A stretch of DNA of 64,000 nt, taken from Undaria pinnatifida (lineage: Eukaryota; Sar; Phaeophyceae; Laminariales; Alariaceae). The notes beneath the pieces were generated by a model, which worked only from the letters and a program-made list of their open reading frames with translations, had not been told where the DNA came from and ran no database searches. Below are positions 35,601 to 42,000 of this stretch, piece by piece. Both the position numbers and the translations under genes were made by a program. The stretch lies in NCBI GenBank assembly GCA_012845835.1, contig JABAKD010000020.1, forward strand, positions 17,522,944 through 17,586,943, read 5' to 3'. The first letter of the stretch is position 1. Every line of letters starts with the position of its first letter.

Positions 35601-37896
35601 ACCGGAGAAAGTCGCTCGACCCCTGCCATCTGTGAGAGATGCGGTGCCGTCTTCACCCGTGGCGTTGTCGTAGTGCAGGGAAGAGAACCCGCTCGGACTG
35701 GAAACGATCTCGGCCGTGGCGTATCCCTGTCCAGTAGGTTAAGCGTTGGTGGGTTTTTTTGGGTCGAAGAATGTTGTGCCCGGCAGGTTTCAGTATAAGA
35801 CGTTGTATATTGCACCCCCGGTCATAATATTTTGGGCTCTAAACTCTTATCACTCGGTGTGGTATACTCCAGACAAGTGGTATACAACGCACCCCGGTGA
35901 TAAATACCGTTGCATACGGTACTATTGGTCATGCGATTTGGGTTGGAGAGTGCTATAAAACTTGGGTCGGGTGTGTAATGGGTTTTACAAGTAGCCCAAC
36001 TGGCTGTTACCAGTATTATCTAGAACCTTAACAAATGGCGTCGTCGTCAAAACATGGGTTTTGGAAAATGGTGTCGTCGTCAACACATGGGCCAAAATAT
36101 TGGAATCGTGAGTTTGAACACAAGAGGCGTGTTTGGGGTTGCAGAGTAATTATATGGAGGCTTAGTTCGAGTGGGTAAATGATCAGCCTTTTGTCCAGTA
36201 GCGTAGCTAGCCTAAAGGGCTACTGTAACACCTCAACAAATGGCGCAGTTGGCAACACATGGGCTTTTGGAGTCGTGAGCTCGAATGTAAAGAGGCGTGT
36301 TTTAGGTTGGACAGTGTTCTTAGGCTCGGTTCGGGTGGGTGATGTCGCCCTTTACCACCAGCCAAACGGACAACTAAATAATCATAACACCCTTTTCTGT
36401 ACTCTTTCAACAAATGGCATCGTCGGCAAAACACAGGTTTTTGGAATAGTGAGCTTGAACTCAAGAGCACGGCGGCTGGGTTCGGCATCGACACTCGCGA
36501 AACAATTATTCCCTTGGAAGGACACCTGGCGAATGTGTAGAGCAGCGACGGCATGGCTCGAGATTTCACCTTGGCAGCCTACACCAGACTGGCGGTGTCC
36601 AGGAGAAAAACTGGTGCGCACAACGCAGTGCGTGCGAACAACGCAAAAACACGCGAAGGTCATCTTGCTGCTATTAATACAGAAAGTTTGGTGAGCTTGG
36701 AACTGGTGCGTGAAGGCGAGACTGTGTTGCAGGTATACTCGTATGAAGACTAGCCCCCCTGGAAAGCTGTTTTCTCTGTGTGCAGTCGGCCGAACTGATA
36801 CTGGCCGAGGGACAACCTCGTCGCCGTGTAAAATGGGGGAACTCGAATGCAACGTTAGGGTGGGCAAGATAAATTGAAAACTAGTGTTATGTTCATGAAT
36901 AGGTGATCCCTGGCAGTGGTTGACATACACTTCGTTCGAGAGGAAACGCCCGCCGCTTCAAATGGCTGTTACGCGTAATATGGATATCGTATTGAGGCAC
37001 TACAGCAGCGCCACCCTTTCTAATTGTCGAAAGATCGAAGGGTATTTTGATCGCCTTCGTCGCACTGGTGCCCGTTGATTGTTGACGTCGCCCGTTCGGG
37101 AATGCTGGTATGATGCGGTCGAGTTCAAGGCAACGCCGACCGCACTTTTAGTGAAGCGTTTGTTGGCGCTAATGGGTATTCGTATAACCATGCTTTTCAG
37201 CACTCTTAGTAGAAGCCGACGTCCAGACAATGCAGTTCAGCGCCGGACGCCAAAGGCCAAGCCGCCTGCAAGTAAGTGAAGGCCATAGTTGATTCGAACT
37301 CTTGTGCACACCAGAAAGAAAAGCGTTAGTTTCTAGACTACGGTACAGCAGTAGTGCCGTTAACGCGTGTGATAAACGCTCACGACAGACACGCCGCATC
37401 TAGACTGTGTGGACTCCGTGTATTCTACAGCAGCACAGGCAGTAGATCAGAAAACCCGCACATAGGATAGGTTCGAACTCGAAAACTAGTATGTCAAGTA
37501 ACACACATGCTCTAACACTAGTGACACCAGAGTCCACCATACTAGAAAAAGGCCCACGGCAACTACGAAGCAGCGTCGGCTCCTCTGCCACCACGGTACA
37601 GTTACCACATAACCCACCTCGAAGAAGACGTCAATATCTCCACCGTTGCCTTCCAATATCTCCACCTGCGGCTGCTCTAAAAAAGCTACCCCGCCCTGCG
37701 CCCTGCCAGGTTGCGCCCTAACTCGGAGGGTGTAGGCATCCACCCACGCCCCGCAGAGACACCAGCCAGCCAGTAGCACCGCCCCATGCAGCAGCCACGG
37801 ATGTCGCCGTCGTCGTCGGACCAGCCGCTTGCTCCCAACCGGATGTGCCCATCCCTTTTCATGCTGGGCCGTCGAGAAAAAAGCATCGGTAGTCAT
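473..37896 (-). CDS. Giant secreted Ig/filamin-like repeat protein (at least 20 exons, 3' end outside window)
   Basis: This gene encodes a large extracellular or cell-surface protein built of tandem beta-sandwich repeats. Its exact function is not recognised; adhesion or matrix roles are typical for such architectures. Twenty exons were assembled by hand, each with AG acceptor and GT donor, and exon lengths with split codons agree at every join except around exons 7-9, where one or two small exons may be missing. The joined frame has at least 1,323 codons. Residues 1-93 carry a signal peptide; exons 1-7 form filamin-like repeats; exons 8-20 form six repeats with the pattern YGxGexIxIxVxFsxPVxVxGxP. 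Start is the ATG at 37894-37896, just before the Arg-rich signal sequence. It is divergent from the IFT27 gene. Alternatives: a longer N-terminus, or alternative splicing of some exons. Confidence 0.85.
2470..2700 (+). repeat. Dispersed repeat family R2
   Basis: Signature words are GTCGGGTTGCGCGAACGAAT, CTTCGAAGAGGTACGTGTTT, GGGTGATATATTGAGGTCCT and GAAATTTCTTAGAAACTGCT. The same order recurs at 19740-19950 and 29120-29300 and, reversed, at 130-275 and 14440-14600. It has no coding potential; class unknown. Confidence 0.6.
3315..3385. repeat. Short dispersed repeat family R10
   Basis: ACGTCAGCTCTGAGTTCGAT then GGGTCGATACTCATATTCGC and AAGCAGCGT also appear, diverged, at 5735-5805, 41118-41170 and 53653-53715. 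Class unknown; possibly another tRNA-like SINE end. Confidence 0.45.
3412..4472. mobile_element. Non-autonomous hAT-type DNA transposon
   Basis: The 1,061-bp element has terminal inverted repeats: left CAGGGTTCAGGTCGGGA (3412-3428) and right TCCCGACCTGAACCCGG ending at 4472, 16 of 17 matching. It is flanked by perfect 8-bp direct repeats ATTATTAT at 3404-3411 and 4473-4480. CAGGG-type ends with an 8-bp target duplication are the hAT signature. The interior has no transposase; it is filled with repeats of GCCGGTACCGCCTTCGGCGG, which is palindromic around CCGCCTTCGGCGG. It sits in the intron between exons 17 and 18 of the giant gene. Confidence 0.82.
6677..6907. repeat. 117-bp tandem duplication
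   Basis: ACGCTTAACATTAGACCCAG at 6677 and ACGCTTAACATGAGACCCAG at 6794 begin two copies that stay nearly identical through GCCAACGCCTTCGATTATGA. Intronic. Confidence 0.9.
7265..7790. repeat. Diverged direct duplication in intron
   Basis: The 7265-7420 stretch, with GTTATACTGAAGTTAGTGTA and GGGCCAGCGCTGCTG, is echoed about 385 bp later by GTTACACTGAAGTTAGTGCC and GGGTCAGTACTTCTG. Nothing else is seen here. Confidence 0.5.
8090..8420 (+). repeat. Family R1 dispersed repeat
   Basis: Purine/poly(G) tracts precede a body with GCATGCAGG, GGCCATTGACC, GAGCACGTCGGGTTTTCATC and GGCAGGCATTGCTTGC. The same words in the same order recur in the other R1 copies. It lies in the intron between exons 15 and 16 of the giant gene. 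Confidence 0.6.
9073..17253 (-). CDS. Exons 11-14 of giant repeat protein: Ig-like repeats 2-4
   Basis: Exons are 16925-17253, 14269-14385, 12849-12997 and 9073-9299. Joins are phase 2, 2 and 1 in turn, and each split codon resolves to a sensible residue: TG|G Trp in VTVWFTKPVAV, AA|A Lys in VTFKYEVVEGD, and G|TA Val in IDAVALDGAAP. These three non-zero phases make the assembled frame very unlikely to be chance. The peptides follow the repeat consensus, including ITVDTTPPEV at the repeat boundary and GGSPVLVLDCT in the next unit. Confidence 0.82.
9370..9530 (+). repeat. Family R1 dispersed repeat, short form
   Basis: A GGGGGGG head joins TTACTCATTTGTTGCTTGC, then GACCATCGACCACGCATCCC, TTCGAGACGGAGC and TTTGGGCGCTCCTTA. 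It starts just upstream of exon 14 on the opposite strand. Confidence 0.6.
10020..10345 (+). repeat. Family R1 dispersed repeat, long plus short forms in tandem
   Basis: The first unit (from 10020) has a poly(G) head, then GTGCATGGCCGTAGTCGTAT, GAGACGGAGCACGTCGGGTT and GGCAGATATTGCTTGCACC. A second unit starts at a new G tract near 10193 with TACTCATTTGTTGCTTG and ends TTTGGGCGCTCCTTACGCTT. Confidence 0.65.
10985..11165. repeat. GGGTC-type MITE copy, partial
   Basis: It contains CACGGGACGGGTCAGGTC, a short GGGTC run, and ends CGGGAAAAGCCCTAG, matching the right end of the family at 18035. Confidence 0.45.
12761..12874 (-). repeat. Tandem duplication across donor of giant-gene exon 13
   Basis: The segment from 12818 (reaching into exon 13) is repeated from 12761 with offset 57; the shared words are ACAGCATGTTCT, TTACGTACC or TAACGTACC, and TGGTTTTCTGTAG or TGGTTTTCCGCAG. 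A more diverged copy of the exon 3' half lies at about 12540-12632, without a matching GT donor. Confidence 0.65.
14440..14600 (-). repeat. Dispersed repeat family R2
   Basis: GAGTCATCCCACGGTATGAT, CCAAGAAGTTTCTCAGCTCC and CTCGCGCAATCCGACC follow the reversed R2 order. It lies 55 bp upstream of the acceptor of exon 12. Confidence 0.55.
15333..16055. repeat. Dispersed element R7 with foldback head, bounded by short direct repeats
   Basis: CGAGGCCGTATCTTAACAC occurs at about 15336 and again at about 16034, bounding about 700 bp. Just inside the left side is a perfect 13-bp inverted pair (15368-15380 and 15442-15454) enclosing 61 bases. A diverged relative lies at 49570-49860. There is no recognisable coding sequence; class unresolved. 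Confidence 0.45.
16100..16260 (+). mobile_element. tRNA-like SINE (family B), one and a half copies
   Basis: GTGACTGAGTGGTCTAGTGG (box A-like) is followed by ATAATGATATGCCCGTG, TTTGGGATCTTGTAGCACCA and ATCTC. A second head, TGACTGCGTGGTCTAGTGAA, follows at 16201. Confidence 0.5.
18035..18296. mobile_element. GGGTC-rich MITE, hAT-like ends
   Basis: The element begins CAGGGCTTGTC and ends GTGAAAAAAGCCCTG, giving short inverted termini. The family consensus inferred from other copies in the window is CAGGGCTTTTCACGGGTC. Flanks AACATAT and AATACAT are similar but not identical, so the target duplication is only suggestive. The middle is expanded into a GGGTC array. Confidence 0.5.
18086..18206. 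repeat. (GGGTC)n microsatellite inside MITE
   Basis: About 24 near-perfect copies of the pentamer GGGTC occur in tandem, with two single-base variants. Related MITE copies in the window have only two to four units, so this is a local expansion within one copy. Confidence 0.9.
18710..22081 (-). CDS. Exons 8-10 of giant repeat protein: Ig-like repeats 1-2
   Basis: Exons are 21950-22081, 20268-20723 and 18710-18886, all phase 0. Exon 8 carries EDGAYGVGEEIPIIVVFSAP, the start of the first Ig/cadherin-like repeat. Exon 9 continues through VVFIYTVEFGD and closes with GGEYGVGQ; it includes a run of about 25 mostly serine residues encoded by a TCA/TCG microsatellite. Exon 10 begins VIPVWVNFSFPIVVVVG and ends LLFEYT. 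The usual VTGxPxLxL strand between exons 8 and 9 is not seen, so a short exon may be missing. An internal acceptor at 20522/20523 is in the same phase and could skip the serine run. Confidence 0.78.
19150..19380 (+). repeat. Family R1 dispersed repeat
   Basis: It contains CATAGCCGCAGTCTTACTTC, AGCACGTCGGGTTTTCACCG, CCAGGCAGACATCGCG and GAACCACTTGCGAGGC in the family order. The poly(G) head is not obvious in this copy. Confidence 0.55.
19740..19950 (+). repeat. Dispersed repeat family R2
   Basis: GGTCGGATTGCGCGAACGAA, CGCCTTCGAAGGTATATTTC and GAAATTTCGTAGAATCTTCT match R2. Confidence 0.55.
20535..20615. repeat. Coding (GAT)n microsatellite in exon 9 of giant gene
   Basis: On the minus strand these triplets read mostly TCA and TCG in frame and encode a serine-rich linker within exon 9; the exon stays open across it. 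Confidence 0.75.
20955..21240. repeat. GGGTC-type MITE, two adjacent diverged copies
   Basis: Two head-to-tail segments each contain TCACGGGTCATCCTGACTGA or a variant, then a GAGAAAT spacer and CCTGACCCGTGAAAAGCCAT or a variant, as in the family at 18035. Confidence 0.5.
22249..23016. repeat. Minisatellite, 11-12-bp unit GATGTTATGAT
   Basis: About 770 bp of near-perfect tandem repeats occur, with variants GATGTTATGGT and GATGTTAGCAT. It lies in the intron between exons 7 and 8 of the giant gene, where an expected exon was not found. Confidence 0.95.
23737..35726 (-). CDS. Exons 2-7 of giant repeat protein: filamin-like repeats
   Basis: Exons are 35403-35726, 34927-35042, 33785-34001, 30171-30296, 29587-29775 and 23737-23871. 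Joined, they encode about three and a half repeats in which each unit starts QPxVxVxDxGGNxV, continues with GxAxFxxLxIxEAGxGYxLxF, and closes PFxVxVGxAYxLxL. The join of exons 3 and 4 completes a split CGA codon (phase 2), which supports both splice sites. Exon 7 ends mid-repeat (DAGGAKVTKDSTTMVTASI), so another exon is expected between 22082 and 23736; a weak candidate is 23597-23661. The pattern resembles filamin/bacterial Ig-like beta-sandwich repeats, but the family cannot be named precisely without a profile search. Confidence 0.8.
24130..24446 (-). repeat. Family R1 dispersed repeat
   Basis: The reverse strand reads a poly(G) head (24421-24446 on the plus strand is a C tract), then the family body with GCATGGCCGTAGTCGTATGA, GGCTTTCACCAACCAGGCAG and a distal part including TATGGATGACAG. 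Confidence 0.65.
25628..25864. mobile_element. GGGTC-type MITE copy
   Basis: This copy starts CAGGGGTTTTCACGGGTC and ends GACCCGTGAAAAGCCTTG, imperfect inverted termini matching the family at 18035. The interior alternates GGGTCGGG and CCCGACCC stretches. Confidence 0.5.
25990..26153. repeat. 96-bp tandem duplication
   Basis: ACGACGAGTCAACGTGAGGA at 25990 and ACGACAAGTCAACGTGAGAA at 26086 start two copies sharing ATTCAGGGCG and CGGTGCCGACCGA. A related fragment is near 28554. Confidence 0.85.
26230..26700 (+). repeat. Dispersed repeat family R3, two tandem units
   Basis: Each unit has AATGACGGGGCTT, TTAACCCAACAAA or TTGCCCAACAAAATCGTCGG, TTGCATACCTGGG and TTTTCATCCGGGATCATA-like words. Further copies or fragments occur at about 10395-10600, 10850-10985, 14620-14870, 19470-19730, 27790-28010, 28845-28930 and 32060-32290. 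It is non-coding; class unknown. Confidence 0.5.
27161..27484 (-). CDS. Hypothetical small ORF, 107 residues, inside giant-gene intron 6
   Basis: This ORF runs from the ATG at 27484 to a stop at 27161-27163. It contains GKWHLCLLYTRGRGQ, then QSIWFTSRADAENAADSWRR, a strand-strand-helix pattern vaguely like AP2 or integrase N-terminal DNA-binding folds. It is on the same strand as the giant gene but its frame is not needed for it. It could be a gene fragment carried by a mobile element, or chance; the resemblance is weak. Confidence 0.3.
   Translation of the reverse strand: MPPSAPTKQRWLRTCVPRVFEDTSTGKWHLCLLYTRGRGQKPGRKQSIWFTSRADAENAADSWRRSVFPLQECTRTYMPEHVLPRTTYELVHTYIIRRLRSLNEFMS
27790..28010 (+). 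repeat. Dispersed repeat family R3
   Basis: TTTTTCCTCCAAATCAGATT, AAGGACATGTGTATCGTGTC and GACCTCCTAAAGTGAGGGGT are nearly identical to 26405-26490, and the following CGTCGGAATGACGTTCCTAT matches 26549-26568. The high identity suggests recent spread or duplication. Confidence 0.55.
29120..29300 (+). repeat. Dispersed repeat family R2
   Basis: GTCGGATTGCGCAAGCGAGT, GTGCCTTCGAAGTCATGGTT and GAAACTTCTTAAAATCTGCT match R2. Confidence 0.55.
31670..32040 (-). mobile_element. tRNA-derived SINE (family A) with a duplicated head
   Basis: Reverse strand at 31890-31965 reads AATGGCGTCGACGGCAGGAC (box A-like) and, further on, GTGGGTTCAAATCCCACC, a perfect T-arm with box B. The stretch 31967-32035 is repeated at 31673-31745 with about 85 percent identity by eye, so the head was duplicated about 294 bp apart. 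No acceptor-stem partner is found, so it is not a working tRNA gene. Confidence 0.6.
32414..32611. repeat. 101-bp tandem duplication, each unit with a perfect hairpin
   Basis: Each unit has GCGACAGGGT paired with ACCCTGTCGC across 5-7 bases (32420-32446 and 32521-32545), then GGGTGCATCAAAAAACG and CCGAGGTTCCTCACGTGCGG. Confidence 0.85.
33180..33325 (+). mobile_element. tRNA-derived SINE (family A)
   Basis: It contains GGTGGTCAAACGG, ACGGTGTCGTCGGCAGGACC and GGTCGTGGCTTCAAATTTCA followed by CCATCCACCAATAATACA, matching the reverse strand of 31890-32035 in order, with a decayed box B. Confidence 0.55.
33475..33760 (-). repeat. Family R1 dispersed repeat
   Basis: On the reverse strand it shows GCATAACCGTAGTCGC, GGGGCACGTCGGGTATTTTC, ACCAGGCAGGCATTGCTTGC, GAACCACTTGTGAGGC and TATGGATGACAG. 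It begins just inside the intron next to exon 4 of the giant gene. Confidence 0.6.
34685..34850. repeat. (ATC)n microsatellite
   Basis: About 165 bp of ATC triplets with ACC and TCG interruptions begin 77 bp beyond the donor of exon 3. It is intronic and does not encode protein. Confidence 0.9.
35985..36475 (+). repeat. Three tandem diverged SINE-A heads
   Basis: AACAAATGGCG(T/C) followed by GTCGTCGTC or GCAGTTGGC and then AACACATGGGCTTTTGGA-like sequence appears at about 36030, 36235 and 36410. The middle copy keeps TGGCGCAGTTGG, a good tRNA box A, and GTGAGCTCGAA, a weak box B. They lie in intron 1 of the giant gene. Confidence 0.5.
37618..37896 (-). CDS. Exon 1 of giant repeat protein: signal peptide and start of first repeat
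   Basis: This exon encodes 93 residues. Residues about 24-32 are an Arg/Lys-rich stretch ending in RRRRRH, followed by a hydrophobic core (LLHGAVLLAGWCLCGAW, about 35-51), a classic secretion signal or signal anchor. The rest contains GGVAFLEQPQVEILEGNGG, the first strands of a filamin-like repeat. The donor is GAG|GTGGGT and the exon ends in phase 0. Upstream in-frame ATGs exist to 38157 but would bury the signal sequence. Confidence 0.8.
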
Positions 37897-39003
37897 TTCT
37901 AGCGTACACACTTCGTTCGTGTTTTGTGATATTGTTGTGCTGTACTTCCAAAAGTACCTGATGGCTCTGTATGATGGTGTCATGAGCAAAGAGCTGAGCG
38001 TTCTCGTAGGCCGTCGACAAGGTTGAAATGAACCAACGCGAGTCTGCTTGGCGAGGGCATAGTCTATATCTTGAGCTGCAGTCGAGTCAGGGGGAGGGAC
38101 AGCCTTGCTGCTGTTCACACCATGTGCCTGTGGCTTTGGCCGCATTAACAGCCCCAAAAGGTTGATTCCGTTGGACCCAAAGATACAGCGGTTGGACCCG
38201 AAGGAAGATAAAAGATTGTCTACCTAAAAGATCGATGGCACCGACCAAAAAAATCGGCGCGAAGACTACACGACGACGGCAATCCAGAGGTTCGAGACGC
38301 TTTTTCTTTGTTTCTTCCGTAACATGGCTTGTTCTACAGCAAGCGGATCTTGCTGTGCGATGTCGCTGTGTTTTCAGAGGCAATCTGACGCTTGGCGTGC
38401 TTCTTGGATCTCACAGTGTCGCTCACACCTCGCACCCAGCGTTGCCCCTCACGTCCACGTCGTCATTTGGAATTGATTTTGTGAAAATGAAACCGTGAAA
38501 TGCGTAGGCCTCCCAACTCTTGTGAAAACCCATTTTCTGGTACATTTGTAGGGGGCACGCAAATCCTGTACGCGGCTATGTTCTGACCTGACACAGCATA
38601 GGACGCCACAACACTCATCACGACGAGGTATCCAAGCTGTACGGTTTCAGGGCCTAGCGCAACTCGCGACTCGCGTCTTGGATCCTGTGTCACAACAAAC
38701 GTGCGGTGCAATCACTCCAGAAAAGATATCGCGATACCTGTCAAAAGGCACCTTACTGGCTTACTGGCTGCTGTGGTGCCTGTGGTACCCTGCTGTTATA
38801 TACGAAGCGCGACACGTTTAGAGGTACCCCGCCTTTTCGACTTGTGCTTCGAGTCTTGAGGTGCTGCCGTCGTCACGTTCCGGGCGCGCAACGCAAGCTT
38901 ACGCCGCGAAAAAGTAACCTCGCGAGTATAGGCTGAGCCAAAAGTGACCGCAAATAGGTCTCGATCCTACCTTCCCGGGGTAGCAACAGCATTGGACCCG
39001 ACC
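37897..39003. promoter_or_regulatory. Divergent intergenic region between giant repeat gene and IFT27
   Basis: About 1.1 kb separates the two start codons, which point away from each other. No coding exon with good splice sites was seen, and none of the dispersed repeats found elsewhere in the window is evident. No TATA box or named factor site could be picked out with confidence. The interval must hold both promoters and 5' UTRs. Confidence 0.5.
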
Positions 39004-42000
39004 ATGACGACCAGGCCACGATCGCCTTCCCCTTCTAGATCCTCTGCGCCTTTCCAGAGTGGACTCCGAAGCATGCAAACAACGCACAGAACGACGCTGA
39101 TGCTTCGAGCTAAAGTAGTGGTCGTCGGGGATGCGTGTGTCGGGAAAACGGCCATCGTGCAGATGCTCAAGAGCGGCGGCCATGACTACCCTAAGAGTTA
39201 CATCATGGTGAGGGCCTAGTCTATGGTGAGAGCCTCGTTTCTGGGGTCGTCCAATCTTTCGCAATCGTCCGAACTCTGACACGCTGACCCTTCCACACAT
39301 CGAAGAGATCATAAAATAGACTGATCTAGATCACCTAGATCCTCCATCCGTCGTTATGATTTACCCTGGTATCAGGTAATTCGTGTAGTTTATATGTTAT
39401 GCAGGATCTGTGGGAGCTGTAGCACAGATCCTATCATGCCCACGGGAAACATGTGCTAGATCATGCACATCATCCGTCTCTCACACTCGGCCTCATGACC
39501 TTTATATGGCGATGCAGAGCATATACACCGGGGATCTATTAATATCTGCCCTGAAAGGCATACAGAGTATGCGACACCAATTAAGAATATCTTGTTTCTG
39601 GGCACTGGTTGGAATTCTTATGTAAGGCAGGCAGGGTGTGTCCTACACTATTTTCAGTACAAAAGAGGCCATGTTATTACTTTCGTAAAAAAATCGAGCC
39701 TAATTCTTAAGTGCTGTCGCGTACTGCTGTAGATAATGAATTGATCTGTCCCATGAGTGGAACCACCCCCGTGTGGCGTTTGCCCCGTCTTCTATGTTCC
39801 AAGGAAAGACCCTCTGAGGGTGTCTCAACTCCCCCCAAAAGGCATCGGAACGCACAAAAACCTGGAACGGAATGACGTTGGGCTTGGGGCGGTTATTGGT
39901 AATCACATCGAGTAGATTCCTAGTAGCGTTCACACCCTGACCTTGAATTTTGAAAAAAAGAAGAAGTCCCAGAATAGTTCATATAGTTTGTGCAGCAAAA
40001 CCGAACGGCCCACTTGGAACGAGATTTACGGCAACATATTGGTGCTGGGAGGGTTTCTTCATATCTGGGAGTGTTGCTTCATACGCTGGAGGCGCGCGAG
40101 GGCATGGATGCAAATGGGATGACTTAGGATTCACGAGGTGGAGCTTATGAGGACCACGTAGGGCTTGCCCGCGGCAGGAGCCATGCGAGACCGCCATGGC
40201 CTGACCAGGAGGCTTACGAGGCAAAATAACGGGTTTCGAACGAGGCTCTAGCGATGTAATTTCTGGCAAACGTGTGCCACCGATGTTCGTAGAAGTTTCA
40301 GTTGTGTTCGTCGAGCCACGAGGGCAATACCACAACTTCTAGATTTGTTTCGACGGTGCCACTTGGAAGGCTAGCACCGTCTTCTGTTAGGCTTGCCTTG
40401 CGGTATATTTTGCGTGTGAAGTTGTTATCTTGTGTCAGGAGCAATCGCTGCCCACGTCACGGCACCCCTGCCCGAGAGTCGAGCTGCACGATCCCGCCGC
40501 AACAGTCAGTTGAGCTTGAATTATCTGATCCGGTCGGCTGCCCAGAATTCACCAGTTCACATCGGACACAAACAGGTTGGAAAATGAGGAACGAATGCGA
40601 ACAGCCCTCGTTTCGTTCCAACCGTTCCAACAAGGTCGAAATAAATTAAGACACCGCGTGGGGTGAGTACATTTAGAATAGACTGCGATGAGGGATAGAG
40701 ACCGAGCACCGTTTCCAAAGAGTTACTTGTTTTTTTGTCGGCACAGCAGCATGGTAATCTCGCAACGACACTCGAGAACACTGGCGGCGAGATCCCACGG
40801 GCACGGGTACCGAACGACGGGGAGAGTACAGGTTCTGAGAAGCCACCTGTTCGTGAGAAACGTAAACTTGCCGTCGAGGCCCGATTTCGTCTTTTGTCGC
40901 TGCCATTGAATATCGGCTACTCTTGGCAACTATATGGAGGCCAGTATAGCACCCGACCGTGATCACCGTTTCTTCGGTCAGGTTTCTTATTTTCCGTGCG
41001 AGAACGAGCCTCAATTTCTTACGGCCGAATTTCTTGCGAGCGTGCGCACTCTGTGTTGTACTGCTGTATATGCCAAACGAAAGAGCCTCTGATGATAGTG
41101 TACAATAAATATTGTAAATACATCAGCCGTGAGTTCGACAAACTCAGGGTCGATACAAATAAACATCGCACTCTGGGAAGTCATCAACCCGTATCCTCAA
41201 TGGGACATACACACCCCGTGGCACGCGCGATCGAAGCATCAACCGCAGCTTCGCCAAAACGAGTTTCGACGAAACTCTCGGTCTCACAGGTGAGGTGTTT
41301 CATTTTTCGTGAACAAAACAAAAACGCAACCCACCGAGCGGCGTCGCTGCAGATGTCCAGGTGGAGTCCCGAACCCCGACACTGTGATTCACGACCATGA
41401 AAACTTTCATTTTTTAAGTCGAGACCAAATAAACAGTTCGAGACACTCGGCATTGATGGAAAATATTGCTGACCTGACCTAATACGTATATATATACATG
41501 CAATGTACTGGTGTAAAATCGATAAATACTGTAATCCAACACGACTACTTATTTAAAATTATCGGTGAAGGGCGCAGAATAGTACAACAGAAACTGCACT
41601 GGCCCAACCACGACTCCTTCGTCTCCCTCTTTTGTTCGCCTCAACACCATGGGTCGACGACAACGACGTCGTCGCTGCTAGACTATTGGGGTAGACTTCG
41701 GAGTTAAGCAGATCAAGGTTCCCGACACGGACTGTGTTGTGGAACTGTTCCTCTTCGACTGCCCGGGACAAGGAGTCTTCAACAAGCTCGAGCAGGTTCG
41801 TTCGTAAACTAGTGGTGCTTCAATGGTTTGTCCAGGACAGGCGATCACGGCGAGCATCACTCTGTTATCGGTAGGGGCAAGGAGTCTTCATTAAGCTTGA
41901 CCAGATTTAATCGTAAACCGATCGTGCTTCGATGTTTTGCCCAGGACAGACGAGAGCAAAAACTAGTGTGTATTATCGATAGAAACAAGGAGTCGCCAAT

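Noticed and set aside
36179-36694. 171-residue plus-strand open frame
   Set aside because: It is made largely of tandem SINE-like repeats with no splice or family support.
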